This document shows positions 25,695 to 34,719 of a stretch of 64,000 nt of DNA, one piece after another. Every line of letters starts with the position of its first letter. Position 1 is the first letter of the stretch. The notes below the pieces were generated by a model. The model saw nothing but the letters and a program-made list of their open reading frames with translations, did not search any database and was not told where the DNA came from. The position numbers and the translations under genes were made by a program. Origin of the DNA: Streptomyces actuosus (GTDB lineage Bacteria; Actinomycetota; Actinomycetes; Streptomycetales; Streptomycetaceae); assembly GCF_016921115.1 (NCBI RefSeq), contig NZ_JAFFZS010000001.1, positions 1 through 64,000 of the forward strand, read 5' to 3'.

Positions 25695-26930
25695 GTGGAA
25701 GCACGGGAAGCGCCACAGGGCGCGGACGACGGCATACGAGCCGACACGCATGAGGGCATTTCAGGTTCATGGCTGCGGCGCCGCCGCGGAACGGTCGTTG
25801 CGGTGACCGCACTCGCGCTCGCCGTCACCGGGGCAGGTGTACGGGCGGCCGGTATGGGGCCCTTCGCCAAGGATCGCTACTGCTGGGGTGCTTGGGAACA
25901 GGACAGCGGCCCCAGGCTGCTCGGCGACGACGAGCTGGGGCGTTCCGGGAGCAAGCGCACCGCCGAGGAGTCCGCCGCCCCGTCGGCCGACCGTCCCGAG
26001 GGCACCTGCACGCTGCGGGTGACGTCGAGCGTGCCGGACGACCACGGGGCATCGGCCACCGACGCCTACGGCGCCGATGACGACCAGGCGTCGAAGACCA
26101 TCGAGTTCAAGAAGACGGTCGAGGTCCGCTACGGGGCCGTGCCGGCCTCGGAGGAAGAGCACCTGAAGTGGCTGCAGCGGTTTCTCGGCGGTTCCGTGGC
26201 GCCGCTGCCGGACGGTGTCCCCGGGCTGGTCGGCGGGGCCGAGGGCATGGTCGTCCTGCCGGAGGGGTGTGACGTCGACGGACGGCCGACCGTGGTGACC
26301 ATCTCCGCGGACGAGACAGGCGACGGCCACCTGGGGCTGGTGAACATGCCGGTGTCGATCGGCAGCCAACGGGATGTGGCCCGGCTGCTCCTCGCCGTGG
26401 CCAACGAGGGCATGCGGCGCACAGGTTGCGCACAGGGCGCCGCTCCGCTGCGGGTCACCTCTCCGGTGAAGCCCGTCCGCGACAGGGAGATCGGTGGAGT
26501 CGGCTCCACATCCACTTGCGGCATCCGGGGTCTGGGCTTCGCGACGGTCAAGGGCGATCACTACGACGCGCTGGCCGGTACCGTCGAGGACGATGTCCAG
26601 CTGTGCACGCTGACCAACACGGACGACGTCAAGAACCCCGTTTTCACCGGGCAGTTCGTCATGGTGGCCCACCCGCGCCTGGCGGCGCTCTTCCAGGGAC
26701 TCACCGGTGACCGGTCACCGGGGCCCGGCTGGCGCGGCAAGGGCCGGCTGACCGGCTCGTACGACATCGTCCGGACCGACTGCGCGCACGGTCCCACGGT
26801 CTTCGCGCTCCAGCTCGAGAGCGACTATCTGAAGAAGATCGCCGTCCCGGACTCGGGTGGCGCGTTCGCCCGCGCCGTGAACGCCGTGGGCGACCGCATC
26901 GGTTGCCCGGACGTGGCGCCGCGGCGATGA
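25695..26930 (+). CDS. Membrane-anchored extracytoplasmic protein with eight cysteines, paralogue 1
   Basis: A 411-residue protein with an Arg-rich N-terminus, one transmembrane segment near residues 35-55 (TVVAVTALALAVTGAGV) and a large outer domain. It has no recognised family. The outer domain holds exactly eight cysteines, in contexts YCWG, GTCTLRV, EGCDVD, TGCAQG, TCGIRGL, LCTL, DCAHG and IGCPD. The next gene has eight cysteines in the same order, so four conserved disulfides are likely. GTG 25695 has GGGGG 5 bases upstream. A TAATAT-like -10 lies near 25661. The function is unknown; the pair resembles secreted hypothetical proteins common in Streptomyces. Confidence 0.85.
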   Translation: MEAREAPQGADDGIRADTHEGISGSWLRRRRGTVVAVTALALAVTGAGVRAAGMGPFAKDRYCWGAWEQDSGPRLLGDDELGRSGSKRTAEESAAPSADRPEGTCTLRVTSSVPDDHGASATDAYGADDDQASKTIEFKKTVEVRYGAVPASEEEHLKWLQRFLGGSVAPLPDGVPGLVGGAEGMVVLPEGCDVDGRPTVVTISADETGDGHLGLVNMPVSIGSQRDVARLLLAVANEGMRRTGCAQGAAPLRVTSPVKPVRDREIGGVGSTSTCGIRGLGFATVKGDHYDALAGTVEDDVQLCTLTNTDDVKNPVFTGQFVMVAHPRLAALFQGLTGDRSPGPGWRGKGRLTGSYDIVRTDCAHGPTVFALQLESDYLKKIAVPDSGGAFARAVNAVGDRIGCPDVAPRR

Positions 26931-26965
26931 AGGGGGCATCGGAGACGGAGAACGGGAGCGGCGAG

Positions 26966-28135
26966 ATGTCCGAGAACACCCATGAGCAGGAGCCCGCATC
27001 CGAGACGACGGCCCCCGCCGCCAGCTCGCCTTCGCCGGAGCCCTCCTCCGACCGTCGGCGGTGGCTGCGCGGCAGGCGGGGAGCGGCGCTCGCGGGCCTG
27101 CTCTCCGGCGCCCTCCTCGGCGCGGGCACAGTGGCCTGGCAGACGGACGCCCTGCCGTTCGTGCCGAGAGACCTGTGCTGGGGGACGCTGTCGGAGGACG
27201 TGGCGTTCGGCATGTTCACAAGAAAGGGGGACCTGGAGGCGCGGGAGCTCCCCCTCGAACATGCCAGGGGGAACGACACGCGGATCCGGGGTGAGTGCCG
27301 GATCACCCGCGTCGAGGGCGGCAGGCGGCGCTGGGAGGTCACCGCCGAGGTACGCGACCTCGACGGACTGTACGGGCTGGACATGCGGCAGTGGCCCGAC
27401 GAGTTCCTCTCCCCCCGGATGGCCCCGCTGGGCGGCGAGATCACCGGCATGGCCTCACCCAACCGCGCCTGGGCCGCGCTGCCCAAGAGCTGCACCGGTT
27501 CCTCCGGCCGGGCCCACGCGCCGACGGTGGTGGACCTGTCCGCGGGCGCCGACCGGCTCGAGCACGACGACGACAGGACCCGCCGCAAGGCCATGGCACG
27601 CGCCGTGGTCAGCATGACCAACGCGCTCATGGAACGGTGGGGTTGCTCGGGGAGGTACGCCGAGCCCGGCGAGCCGGCGCCGCTCGCCGAGCGGCGCGGC
27701 GCGGACCCGGACGAACTGTGCGGGGTGAAGGACCTGCGCCTGCCCGATGCGGCCCGGAGGGCCGAGGAGGACGAGGTCTCCTACTTCGAGCGCGTCACCC
27801 CCGGGCCCGGCGACGGAGTGCGCAGCTGCGACGTCAGCACACACGGTGATCGCCCAGCCGTCCGGCTCATGACGGTGGAGGACCCCGATCTGGCACAGAT
27901 CTTCATGCCACGCACGCTCCAGAGCGGCGAGCACCTCAAGGGCGGCGGCTACGGCGTCCTGGGCGGGGACCTCTCCGTCTTCACGAGTCACTGCCAGACC
28001 GGCGACGTCGCCTTCGTCGTCCGCGCGTTCGACACACTCGACGGCGACTGGCCGGGCACGCTCCTTCCCGCCTACGTGAAATCCGAAGCCCGACGCATCG
28101 GCTGTGGAGAGGTGTCCGTGACCGTGCCCCGCTGA
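26966..28135 (+). CDS. Membrane-anchored extracytoplasmic protein with eight cysteines, paralogue 2
   Basis: A 389-residue relative of the preceding protein: a Glu/Ser/Pro-rich cytoplasmic N-terminus, one membrane helix (GAALAGLLSGALLGAGTVAW) and an outer domain with cysteines in LCWG, GECRI, KSCTG, GCSG, LCGVKDL, SCDVS, HCQTG and IGCGE, matching the neighbour in register. GGGAG lies 7 bases before ATG 26966. An upstream ATG at 26927 overlaps the neighbour's stop (ATGA) and could add 13 residues. The two genes form an operon and probably arose by tandem duplication followed by strong divergence. No enzymatic motif is seen. Confidence 0.82.
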   Translation: MSENTHEQEPASETTAPAASSPSPEPSSDRRRWLRGRRGAALAGLLSGALLGAGTVAWQTDALPFVPRDLCWGTLSEDVAFGMFTRKGDLEARELPLEHARGNDTRIRGECRITRVEGGRRRWEVTAEVRDLDGLYGLDMRQWPDEFLSPRMAPLGGEITGMASPNRAWAALPKSCTGSSGRAHAPTVVDLSAGADRLEHDDDRTRRKAMARAVVSMTNALMERWGCSGRYAEPGEPAPLAERRGADPDELCGVKDLRLPDAARRAEEDEVSYFERVTPGPGDGVRSCDVSTHGDRPAVRLMTVEDPDLAQIFMPRTLQSGEHLKGGGYGVLGGDLSVFTSHCQTGDVAFVVRAFDTLDGDWPGTLLPAYVKSEARRIGCGEVSVTVPR

Positions 28136-28322
28136 CCCCGCTGACCCCGCCGACCAGCCGCCGGCCTTGTCGTCGGCCTGCCCGGTCGGAGCTTGTCGAT
28201 CAAACGCACAACGGTCTCCCCGACAGGGCAGGTGCACCACGAGGCCCCCGGGTTCCCTCCGAAGTCCGCCGGGCCCAACTGCTCGGCCCCGGGCCTGCCG
28301 GCTCGGCGTGGCCGGGCCAGTT

Positions 28323-28377
28323 CGCTATGTGATGGACGGCTGTCCATGTAAAATGGACAGCCGTCCATGAAATAGCG
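28323..28377. promoter_or_regulatory. Very long dyad operator for the DUF1304/TetR operon
   Basis: ATGGACGGCTGTCCAT (28332-28347), spacer GTAAA, then its exact complement ATGGACAGCCGTCCAT (28353-28368). The symmetry continues outward with CGCTAT (28323-28328) and ATAGCG (28372-28377). Each 16-bp arm is itself a near-palindrome (ATGGAC/GTCCAT). It ends 19 bp before the DUF1304 start and most likely binds a dimer of TetR dimers. Confidence 0.88.
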
Positions 28378-28395
28378 GAGAGCGAGAAGACGCCC

Positions 28396-28758
28396 ATGGA
28401 GACGACAGCGCAGGTGCTGGTGGGGCTGGTGGCCACGCTGCACGGGTACTTCCTGGTTCTGGAGATGTTCCTGTGGGAGCGGAAGCCGGGCCGCGATCTG
28501 TCCGGCTTCGACGCGGTCATGGCTCGCGCCACCGCCCCGCTCGCCGCGAACCAGGGCCTCTACAACGGGTTTCTGGCGGCCGGGCTGGTCTGGGGCCTGA
28601 TCGCGGAAGATCCGACCGGGTTCCGGGTGCAGGTCTTCTTCCTCGCCTGCGTGATCGTCGCTGGGCTGTACGGCGGACTCACCGCCAACCGGCGCATCTT
28701 CGTCGCGCAGGCGCTGCCCGGAGTCCTGGCGCTCGCGACCGTACTGGCGGCCCGGTGA
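28396..28758 (+). CDS. DUF1304 membrane protein
   Basis: A 120-residue protein with four predicted helices. The DUF1304 family pattern is clear: VATLHGYFLVLEMFLWERKPG, then LAANQGLYNGFLAAGLVWGL and a final helix. The function is unknown; genes of this family are frequently paired with TetR regulators. GAGAAG about 7 bases upstream serves ATG 28396. The stop overlaps the GTG of the TetR gene (GTGA), so the two are coupled and under one operator. Confidence 0.9.
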   Translation: METTAQVLVGLVATLHGYFLVLEMFLWERKPGRDLSGFDAVMARATAPLAANQGLYNGFLAAGLVWGLIAEDPTGFRVQVFFLACVIVAGLYGGLTANRRIFVAQALPGVLALATVLAAR

Positions 28759-29321
28759 GCGTCGTGCCGCCCGATCCGCGTGCCGCACGGACCCGGGCCC
28801 GGCTGCGTCGGGCACTGCTGGAGGAGTGCGCTGACCGACCGCTGGCCGACGTCAGCGTGGCTGCGCTGGTACGCCGGGCCGGGGTCGGCCGCGCCACGTT
28901 CTACCTCCACTACCAGGACCTGGAGGCGCTCGCCGTCGACGCCTGCGCCGATGTCGTCCGGGAGGCCGTCGACGCTCTGCACGCCTGGCGCGGCGTGCCC
29001 GATCCACGCACCCCGCCGCCCGCTCTGCTCGCCTTCTTCGACCGTCTCGCCCCGCACTCCCGGCTCTACGGCGAGTTGCTGAGCCCGGGTGGCGGCGGTC
29101 CGCTCGGCCTGGTGCTCCACCGGGACCTACGCGCCCGCAGCCGCACCGAACGCACCCTGGCCGGCGCGCCGGAACCCGACCTGATCGCCTCGGCTGTCGC
29201 CGCGGCCTTCGCCGGGGTTCTCGCCGACTGGCTGCACGACCTCATCGAGGCCACCCCTGCCGAGATCACGCAGCGGGTGTGGTGCCTGCTCGTCAACCTG
29301 CACCGCACTCCCCTGTCCTGA
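28755..29321 (+). CDS. TetR-family regulator coupled to DUF1304
   Basis: A 188-residue TetR protein. Its HTH region reads LRRALLEECADRPLADVSVAALVRRAGVGRATFYLHYQDLEAL, in which the recognition helix ends FYLHY. The C-terminal domain resembles TetR_C_33-type domains (PHSRLYGELLSPGG). The start is GTG 28755 overlapping the DUF1304 stop. It probably represses this two-gene operon by binding the dyad at 28323-28377. The inducer is unknown. Confidence 0.9.
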   Translation: MSVVPPDPRAARTRARLRRALLEECADRPLADVSVAALVRRAGVGRATFYLHYQDLEALAVDACADVVREAVDALHAWRGVPDPRTPPPALLAFFDRLAPHSRLYGELLSPGGGGPLGLVLHRDLRARSRTERTLAGAPEPDLIASAVAAAFAGVLADWLHDLIEATPAEITQRVWCLLVNLHRTPLS

Positions 29322-29396
29322 GCAACCGCCCGCCCCAGCCCCAGAGGCTCCGGCCGGGTGGCTGCGTGGACAGGCAGGCCCTCGGGTTTCAGCGGG

Positions 29397-30641
29397 TCAC
29401 ACCTCGTTCACCAGGCGGCCCTCGCGCAACCACCGGACGAAGACGAAGACCCAGGTCACCAGAAGCAGGAGTTGCAGCGACAGGGCGAGGAGCCAGGGCG
29501 CCGGGCGGGACCAGCCGATCAGCAGAGACGCCACGGCGGCCCCGGTGAACACCACTTGGACCGAGAAGTAGGCCGACGCCCGCCGACCGTAGACCTCCAG
29601 GGTGGGCAGGACAGCCACGACGGTGAGGAACATGACGGCGACACTGCCGCTCATCAAAAAGCTCAGCGCGCCCGGCGTCCTGCCGTCGTCGGCGTGCTCG
29701 ATGAGACCCACCATGCCCGCTCCCGCCGCCGCGACGGCCATGGTCATCGGGAGGTGGATGAACATCCACGCGGCCAGCGACGCGCGGGCTTCGCGTGGCG
29801 GTTGCCGGGCCACCAGATCGGCGTAGCTCCACCAGAATCCGAACCCGACGGCGAGTCCGAGCAGGCCTGTGGTGACGACCAGTGCGGTGCGGTCGGCGTT
29901 CGCCAGGCCGTCCACGACACCGACGACGACCTCACCCAGCACGATGATGATGAACAGCCCGAACCGCTCGACCATGGAGTCGGTCACGACGTTGTAGGCG
30001 GGGTTCCTGCGCCAGCCGACGAGCACGCCGGATTCGACGGCGCACCAGCCGAGCACGAAGAGTGCCCAGACGCCGAGCCTGGCGTCCGCGGACAGCGGCG
30101 CCGAGACCACGACGAGGGCGATGCCCGCCAGCATGACCACCAGGTACTGCCGGGGTGTCCTTCGGTACTCGGGCGGATCCTGCCGGTAGACCGAGTACCA
30201 CTGCCAGCTCAGCAGCACGAGCAGCAGCGCGTACAGCACCGCGAGAGTCCGCCCGTCCTCGCCGTCGGCGTGACCCACGTAGGCCGCCATCAGCGCCAGC
30301 AGCAGCATCTGAAGGAAGATCATCGAGCGGGTCCGGCCGTCTTCCCGGCCGTGGAGTTCGTAGAACAGCGTGCCGTTCAGCCAGGCGATCCAGATCAGCC
30401 CGAACACGACGGCGAACGTGACGGTGCCCCGCCAGGAGACGTCCTCGGCCAGGGCGTGCGCCGCCTGACCGATGAGCACGACGTAGACGAGGTCGTAGAA
30501 GAGTTCTAGGAAGCTGACGGTGCGGTCGGTGTCGACCTCGCCGTGACGGCGCGGCGGGCGGAACAGCCATCGCCGGAGACCGTCGCCGAGGCGGATCGCC
30601 TCCCGGGAGCCGGTGCCGCTCCGGCTGCCTGTGTCCGACAT
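29397..30641 (-). CDS. ltrA: Low-temperature-requirement A (LtrA) family membrane protein
   Basis: A 414-residue membrane protein with about 12 helices. It carries LtrA hallmarks: VSFLELFYDLVYVVLIGQAAHAL near the start, SMVERFGLFIIIVLGEVVVGVV in the middle and WMFIHLPMTMAVAAAGAGM. LtrA proteins were first linked to cold growth of Listeria; the molecular activity is unknown. GGAG lies 6 bases before ATG 30641. It is convergent with the TetR gene and monocistronic. Confidence 0.9.
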   Translation of the reverse strand: MSDTGSRSGTGSREAIRLGDGLRRWLFRPPRRHGEVDTDRTVSFLELFYDLVYVVLIGQAAHALAEDVSWRGTVTFAVVFGLIWIAWLNGTLFYELHGREDGRTRSMIFLQMLLLALMAAYVGHADGEDGRTLAVLYALLLVLLSWQWYSVYRQDPPEYRRTPRQYLVVMLAGIALVVVSAPLSADARLGVWALFVLGWCAVESGVLVGWRRNPAYNVVTDSMVERFGLFIIIVLGEVVVGVVDGLANADRTALVVTTGLLGLAVGFGFWWSYADLVARQPPREARASLAAWMFIHLPMTMAVAAAGAGMVGLIEHADDGRTPGALSFLMSGSVAVMFLTVVAVLPTLEVYGRRASAYFSVQVVFTGAAVASLLIGWSRPAPWLLALSLQLLLLVTWVFVFVRWLREGRLVNEV

Positions 30642-31105
30642 GCGAGCTCCCTGCACTGTGGTGATCCGAGCGCTCCGCTGCCGAGCGTACCCAGCCCGGT
30701 GCGGCGCGCACGCCGAGGAGCGAGACCGCGGCGGGCGTCCGGGCTTCCGTGTCCTTCCGGACGGCGGAGAGGGGGCGCCGGGACGGGCGGTTCCGGCGCG
30801 GACGTTCGGGCGCCAGACCTTGAGTCGGGTCGTACGCGACGGGTCGGGGCCCGTGGGGAGCCGTTCACCGACGAGCCCGGCCCTCCTCGTCCCGCCGTAA
30901 CAGATCAGTGGATCCCCCCGGCCGCGTCACCCGGGCGGGACACGTCGCTCGCCCAGGGGGCGGTGACTCGGGTGTCGCCGCCCCGGCGCTGTCAGCCCCA
31001 CGGACCGCGGCCCCACCGCACGGGTCGACGCCCTGTTCGGGTGGGGCGCGGGATCGCGTACGGTCACCGGCACGCCCCGGTCCCGAGGAAATCCACGAGC
31101 CAGGT
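30642..31105. other. Intergenic, no gene seen
   Basis: About 464 bp. It should hold the ltrA promoter on the minus strand and that of the leucine-rich-variant gene. TACGGT near 31058 is a possible -10 for the latter. No relic was recognised. Confidence 0.4.
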
Positions 31106-32705
31106 GTGCGGGACGGCGTCCACAATGTCCTCGTGGATCATGTGCTTCACGGGCTCGCCGCCAATCCCTCGCTGCCGCCCGAGTCGGTCGACCGGCTGAT
31201 CACGGTCGCGGACACCGACCTCGGCTGCAGTCTTGCCGCGCGTGGCGACCTCACCCGGGTGCAGGTGGCTGCGCTCGCCGCGCGCGGGGAGGAGGTCGGC
31301 CGGCGGCTGGCGTACGAGGGCGTGCTGACCGCCTCCGACGTCGATCCGGTCGCCCAGCCCGACACCGCGCTCGTGCTGCTGGAGGAGGGGGCCGGCCGAC
31401 CGGATTGGGCCCGGAGCCTCGCCGGACATCCCGGTGTCGAGTGCCGAGAGAGGCTCGCCGCCTGCCCCGCACTGCCCCCCCGATGTGGTGGAGAGGCTCG
31501 CGGCCGACAGCGACGTGCGGGTCGTCGCGGAACTCGCGCTGTGGGCCGCGCCGGAGGTGGCCGCCCGGCTCGCGCACGTCCCTCATGCCGAGGTGCGCCG
31601 TGCCGTTGCGGCCAACGAGGCCGCACCGCCTGCCGTCCTGACGATGCTGCTGACCGGCGAGGGGCTGCTTGCGGCACGGAAGTGCCTGGTCTGCGACCGC
31701 GAACCGACCCCGTTCGTTCACCGTCGTGACTGCCCGCGACGGGACTGCCTGCTGCCCCCGGGCGCCGCATGCGACGGTTCCCACCAGTCCACCGTGCACG
31801 CGATGCAGCAAGCGGCGATCCTGAACCCCGCCACGCCGATCGACGCCGCCGTCCCCTTCGCGGGGCACCCTTCGACGCTGCTGCGGCGTGCCCTCGCAGC
31901 CCGCACCGATCTGCCACCGCCGGAGTGCGAGCGGCTCTCCGCGGATCCCGAGCCCGCGGTCCGGGCCGAACTGGCCGCGAACGCCGCGATCGGGGACTCC
32001 CTCTTCGCCGTGCTCGCCGACGATCGCGGGCACGACGTGCAGCGCAGCCTGGCGCACAACCCGCGCGTGCCGCTCGACGTCCTGGCGCAACTGGCGGACG
32101 TCACCCGGATCGGACCGACGCTGCTGCCGCGGATCTCCCGTGCCTCGGCGGCAGAGGTCACGAAACTGGCCGGTTCACGGCACCCGGCGCTGCGGATGTT
32201 CCTGGCCGAACGGCGCGACCTGCCCGCCGGGATCCGTGACGCGCTGGCCGCCGACCCCGACGCCAGGGTGGCCACCTCCGTCGCGCCGCATCCCGGTCTC
32301 TCCGACACCGCGCTGCGGGCCATGATCGCCCGTCATGGGGTGAGTGTGCTGGCCAAAGTGGCGGCGAATCCGGACGCTGACCCCGCCCTGCTGGAGGAAC
32401 TGGCCCGGCACCGCCCGCCGGTGCGGAAGGCGTTGCGCTCCGTCGCCCGGCACCCTTCCGCCACCGCCCCGGCCCTGCCGGCCCTGCTGGACTGCCTGGC
32501 CGACCGGAAGGCCAGGCCCGTCGCCGCAGGGCATCCGGCGCTGCCTCCATCCGTCGTGGCCGAACTGCTCACGGACGGCGACTGGCGGGTGGTGGAAGCC
32601 GCGGCCGCCAACCCGTCGCTGCCGCCCGCCGTGATGGACCGGCTGACGGCCTCGGCGACGGCCGGGCCGACGCCCACGGCAACGCCCGGGGACGTCCTTC
32701 GGTGA
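31106..32705 (+). pseudogene. Leucine-rich repeat variant (LRV) protein, frameshifted at a C7 tract
   Basis: Two overlapping frames form one LRV protein. The first (from GTG 31106) gives NPSLPPESVDRLI and further 24-residue helical units up to LAACPALPP. The frame then breaks in a run of seven C (31475-31481) and continues one frame over as PDVVERLAADSDVRVVAELA through about ten more units to 32705. Six C would restore one frame (LPPDVVERL). A Cys-rich insertion (KCLVCDREPTPFVHRRDC, RDCLLPPGAACDGSH) resembles the iron-sulfur segment known in Azotobacter LRV. Its role is probably protein binding. It is either a true frameshift mutation, a variable homopolymer or a sequencing error. The start is uncertain. 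Confidence 0.8.
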
Positions 32706-32888
32706 GGTACCGCGCAGCGCGCCCCCGCGCCCTCGGGCACGCGTGGGCCGGGCAGGCCCGGTGTGGTGCGCGAGCGGCACGGGCCGGGCACAGCAGGCCC
32801 GCCCCCGGATCGGCCGGTCTGATGTGGCCCCGGAGGGTCGCCTCACCCAGGGTTCGTATCGCAGAGGCATGCGGCATGTCACAACTGC

Positions 32889-33503
32889 TCATTCAGCAGC
32901 CTTTCTGTCACCAGTCCCGCGGCCGGCGGCTGGAGGGGTGCGCAGCCGTAGACGTTCTCCTTGAGGCCCGAACATGATCAGATACTCGACCGGTCCGGTG
33001 GATCCGGCGTTCGCGAGTCCGTGGCGGATGCGGGTGTCGAACTCGACGACGTCCCCGGCAGTCAGGACGAGGTCCTGGTTGCCGAGTGCGAGCCACAACC
33101 GCCCGTACAGGACGCACAGCCACTCGTAGCCCTCGTGGGACACCTGTCGGGGCCGCCCGGGCGGCCCTTCGACGGCAGGCAGGACGTGCTTGTGGGCATG
33201 CAGGCCGCCGACGTATGGGGTCAGCGGCAACACCGTCTTGTCGTCGCCGAAGCCCTGCGGCGCCGTGCCGCGGGGCTCGGTCGCAGGGGCGGGTGCGGTG
33301 CCGGCCAGCTCGTCCAGGGCGACTGCGTATTCCTTCGCCAGCTGCAGCACCACCTCCAGGGTGGGCTTGCGCCGGCCGGTCTCGATCCGCGACAGCGTGC
33401 TGGGCGAGATGCCGGTCGCGCGGCTGACATCGGCGAGTGTGACGCCGCGGCGCTCGCGCACGACCCGCAGCCGCGGCCCCATCGCCGCCAGCGTCTGGGT
33501 CAC
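32889..33503 (-). CDS. XRE-family regulator with C-terminal cupin
   Basis: A 204-residue regulator. The N-terminal HTH_3 domain reads LRVVRERRGVTLADVSRATGISPSTLSRIETGRRKPTLEVVLQLA. A linker precedes a cupin_2 beta-barrel (HEGYEWLCVLYGRLWLALG, VLTAGDVVEFDTRIRHGLAN), which usually binds a small metabolite. The GTG 33503 start is preferred; a longer frame reaches 33746 but overlaps the divergent promoter region. It is divergent from the epoxide-hydrolase gene at 33664 and may regulate it. Its end lies about 180 bp from the LRV gene, convergent with it. Confidence 0.88.
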   Translation of the reverse strand: MTQTLAAMGPRLRVVRERRGVTLADVSRATGISPSTLSRIETGRRKPTLEVVLQLAKEYAVALDELAGTAPAPATEPRGTAPQGFGDDKTVLPLTPYVGGLHAHKHVLPAVEGPPGRPRQVSHEGYEWLCVLYGRLWLALGNQDLVLTAGDVVEFDTRIRHGLANAGSTGPVEYLIMFGPQGERLRLRTPPAAGRGTGDRKAAE

Positions 33504-33663
33504 CTCGTCACCTGCCACCGTCCCCGTTCCTTCCCGTCGCGCCGCTTCGCCGCCCTGTCCTGCAACCTTGCCAGAATGGCAACGCTGATCGCGCCGAGTG
33601 ACCGCAACACCACATGATCGACGGGTTCCCGCCGACCGCCCGCGAACCGAGGAGAAGTCCCTC

Positions 33664-34650
33664 ATGCGATCCGAACCGACCGTCGCACTCCACCACCGCA
33701 CCATCGAGGCCCCTGCCGGGCGCCTGCACCTGGTCGAACAGGGCACCGGCCCGCTGGTCCTGCTCGTCCACGGCTTCCCCGAGTCCTGGTACTCCTGGCG
33801 CCGCCAGCTCCCGGCCCTCGCCGCGGCCGGCTACCGGGCGGTGGCGATCGACGTGCGCGGCTACGGCCACTCCTCCAAGCCGGAGGCGACCGACGCCTAC
33901 CGGATGCTCGACCTGGTGGAGGACAACGTCGCCGTCGTGCGCGCCCTCGGCGAGGAGAACGCAGTGGTCGTCGGCCACGACTGGGGCTCCAACATCGCCG
34001 CCGCCTCCGCCCTGCTCCACCCCGGAGTCTTCCGCGCCGTCGGCCTGCTGAGCGTCCCCTACGCGCCGCCCGGCGGCCCCCGCCCCACCGACATCTTCGG
34101 CCGGATCGGCGGCCCCGAGCAGGAGTTCTACGTCTCCTACTTCCAGGAGCCCGGCCGCGCCGAGGCGGAGATCGAGCCCGACGTCCGGGGCTGGCTCGCG
34201 GGCTTCTACGCGGCCCTGTCCGCCGACACCATGCCCGCCCAGGGCGAGCCCGACCCGCACTTCATCGCCCGCGGCGGCCGGCTGCGCGACCGCTTCCCCA
34301 CGGGGGTCCTCCCGGCCTGGCTGAGCGAGGACGACCTCGACGTCTACGCCGGGGAGTTCGAGCGCACCGGCCTGACCGGTGCACTCAACCGCTACCGCAA
34401 CATGGACCGCGACTGGGAAGAACTCGCCCCCCACCGCGGAGCCCCGATCAAGCAGCCGTCCCTGTTCATCGGCGGCGCCCTGGACGCCTCCACCACCTGG
34501 ATGTCCGACGCCGTCAACGCCTACCCCACCACCCTCCCCGGTCTGTCGGCCTCCCACCTCCTGGAAGGCTGCGGCCACTGGATCCAGCAGGAGCGCCCCC
34601 ACGAGGTCAACCGCCTGCTGACCGACTGGCTCGCCACCCTCCAGGGCTGA
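33664..34650 (+). CDS. Alpha/beta hydrolase, epoxide-hydrolase type
   Basis: A 328-residue alpha/beta hydrolase. The oxyanion-hole motif is HGFPESW, and the nucleophile elbow is GHDWGS with Asp as nucleophile, as in soluble epoxide hydrolases and haloalkane dehalogenases. The catalytic His is in LEGCGHWIQ, with an acidic residue near GGALDAST. A cap domain follows YVSYFQEPGRAEAEIE. The HGxP motif and Asp nucleophile favour epoxide hydrolysis to diols. GAGGAG lies about 9 bases before ATG 33664. It is divergent from the XRE-cupin regulator. Confidence 0.9.
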   Translation: MRSEPTVALHHRTIEAPAGRLHLVEQGTGPLVLLVHGFPESWYSWRRQLPALAAAGYRAVAIDVRGYGHSSKPEATDAYRMLDLVEDNVAVVRALGEENAVVVGHDWGSNIAAASALLHPGVFRAVGLLSVPYAPPGGPRPTDIFGRIGGPEQEFYVSYFQEPGRAEAEIEPDVRGWLAGFYAALSADTMPAQGEPDPHFIARGGRLRDRFPTGVLPAWLSEDDLDVYAGEFERTGLTGALNRYRNMDRDWEELAPHRGAPIKQPSLFIGGALDASTTWMSDAVNAYPTTLPGLSASHLLEGCGHWIQQERPHEVNRLLTDWLATLQG

Positions 34651-34719
34651 ACCAGGCGGGCTACCAGAGCAGCTCGGCGGTGTGTCTCGGGTGGGCCGCG
34701 CCGAGGTCACATGCCGGCC

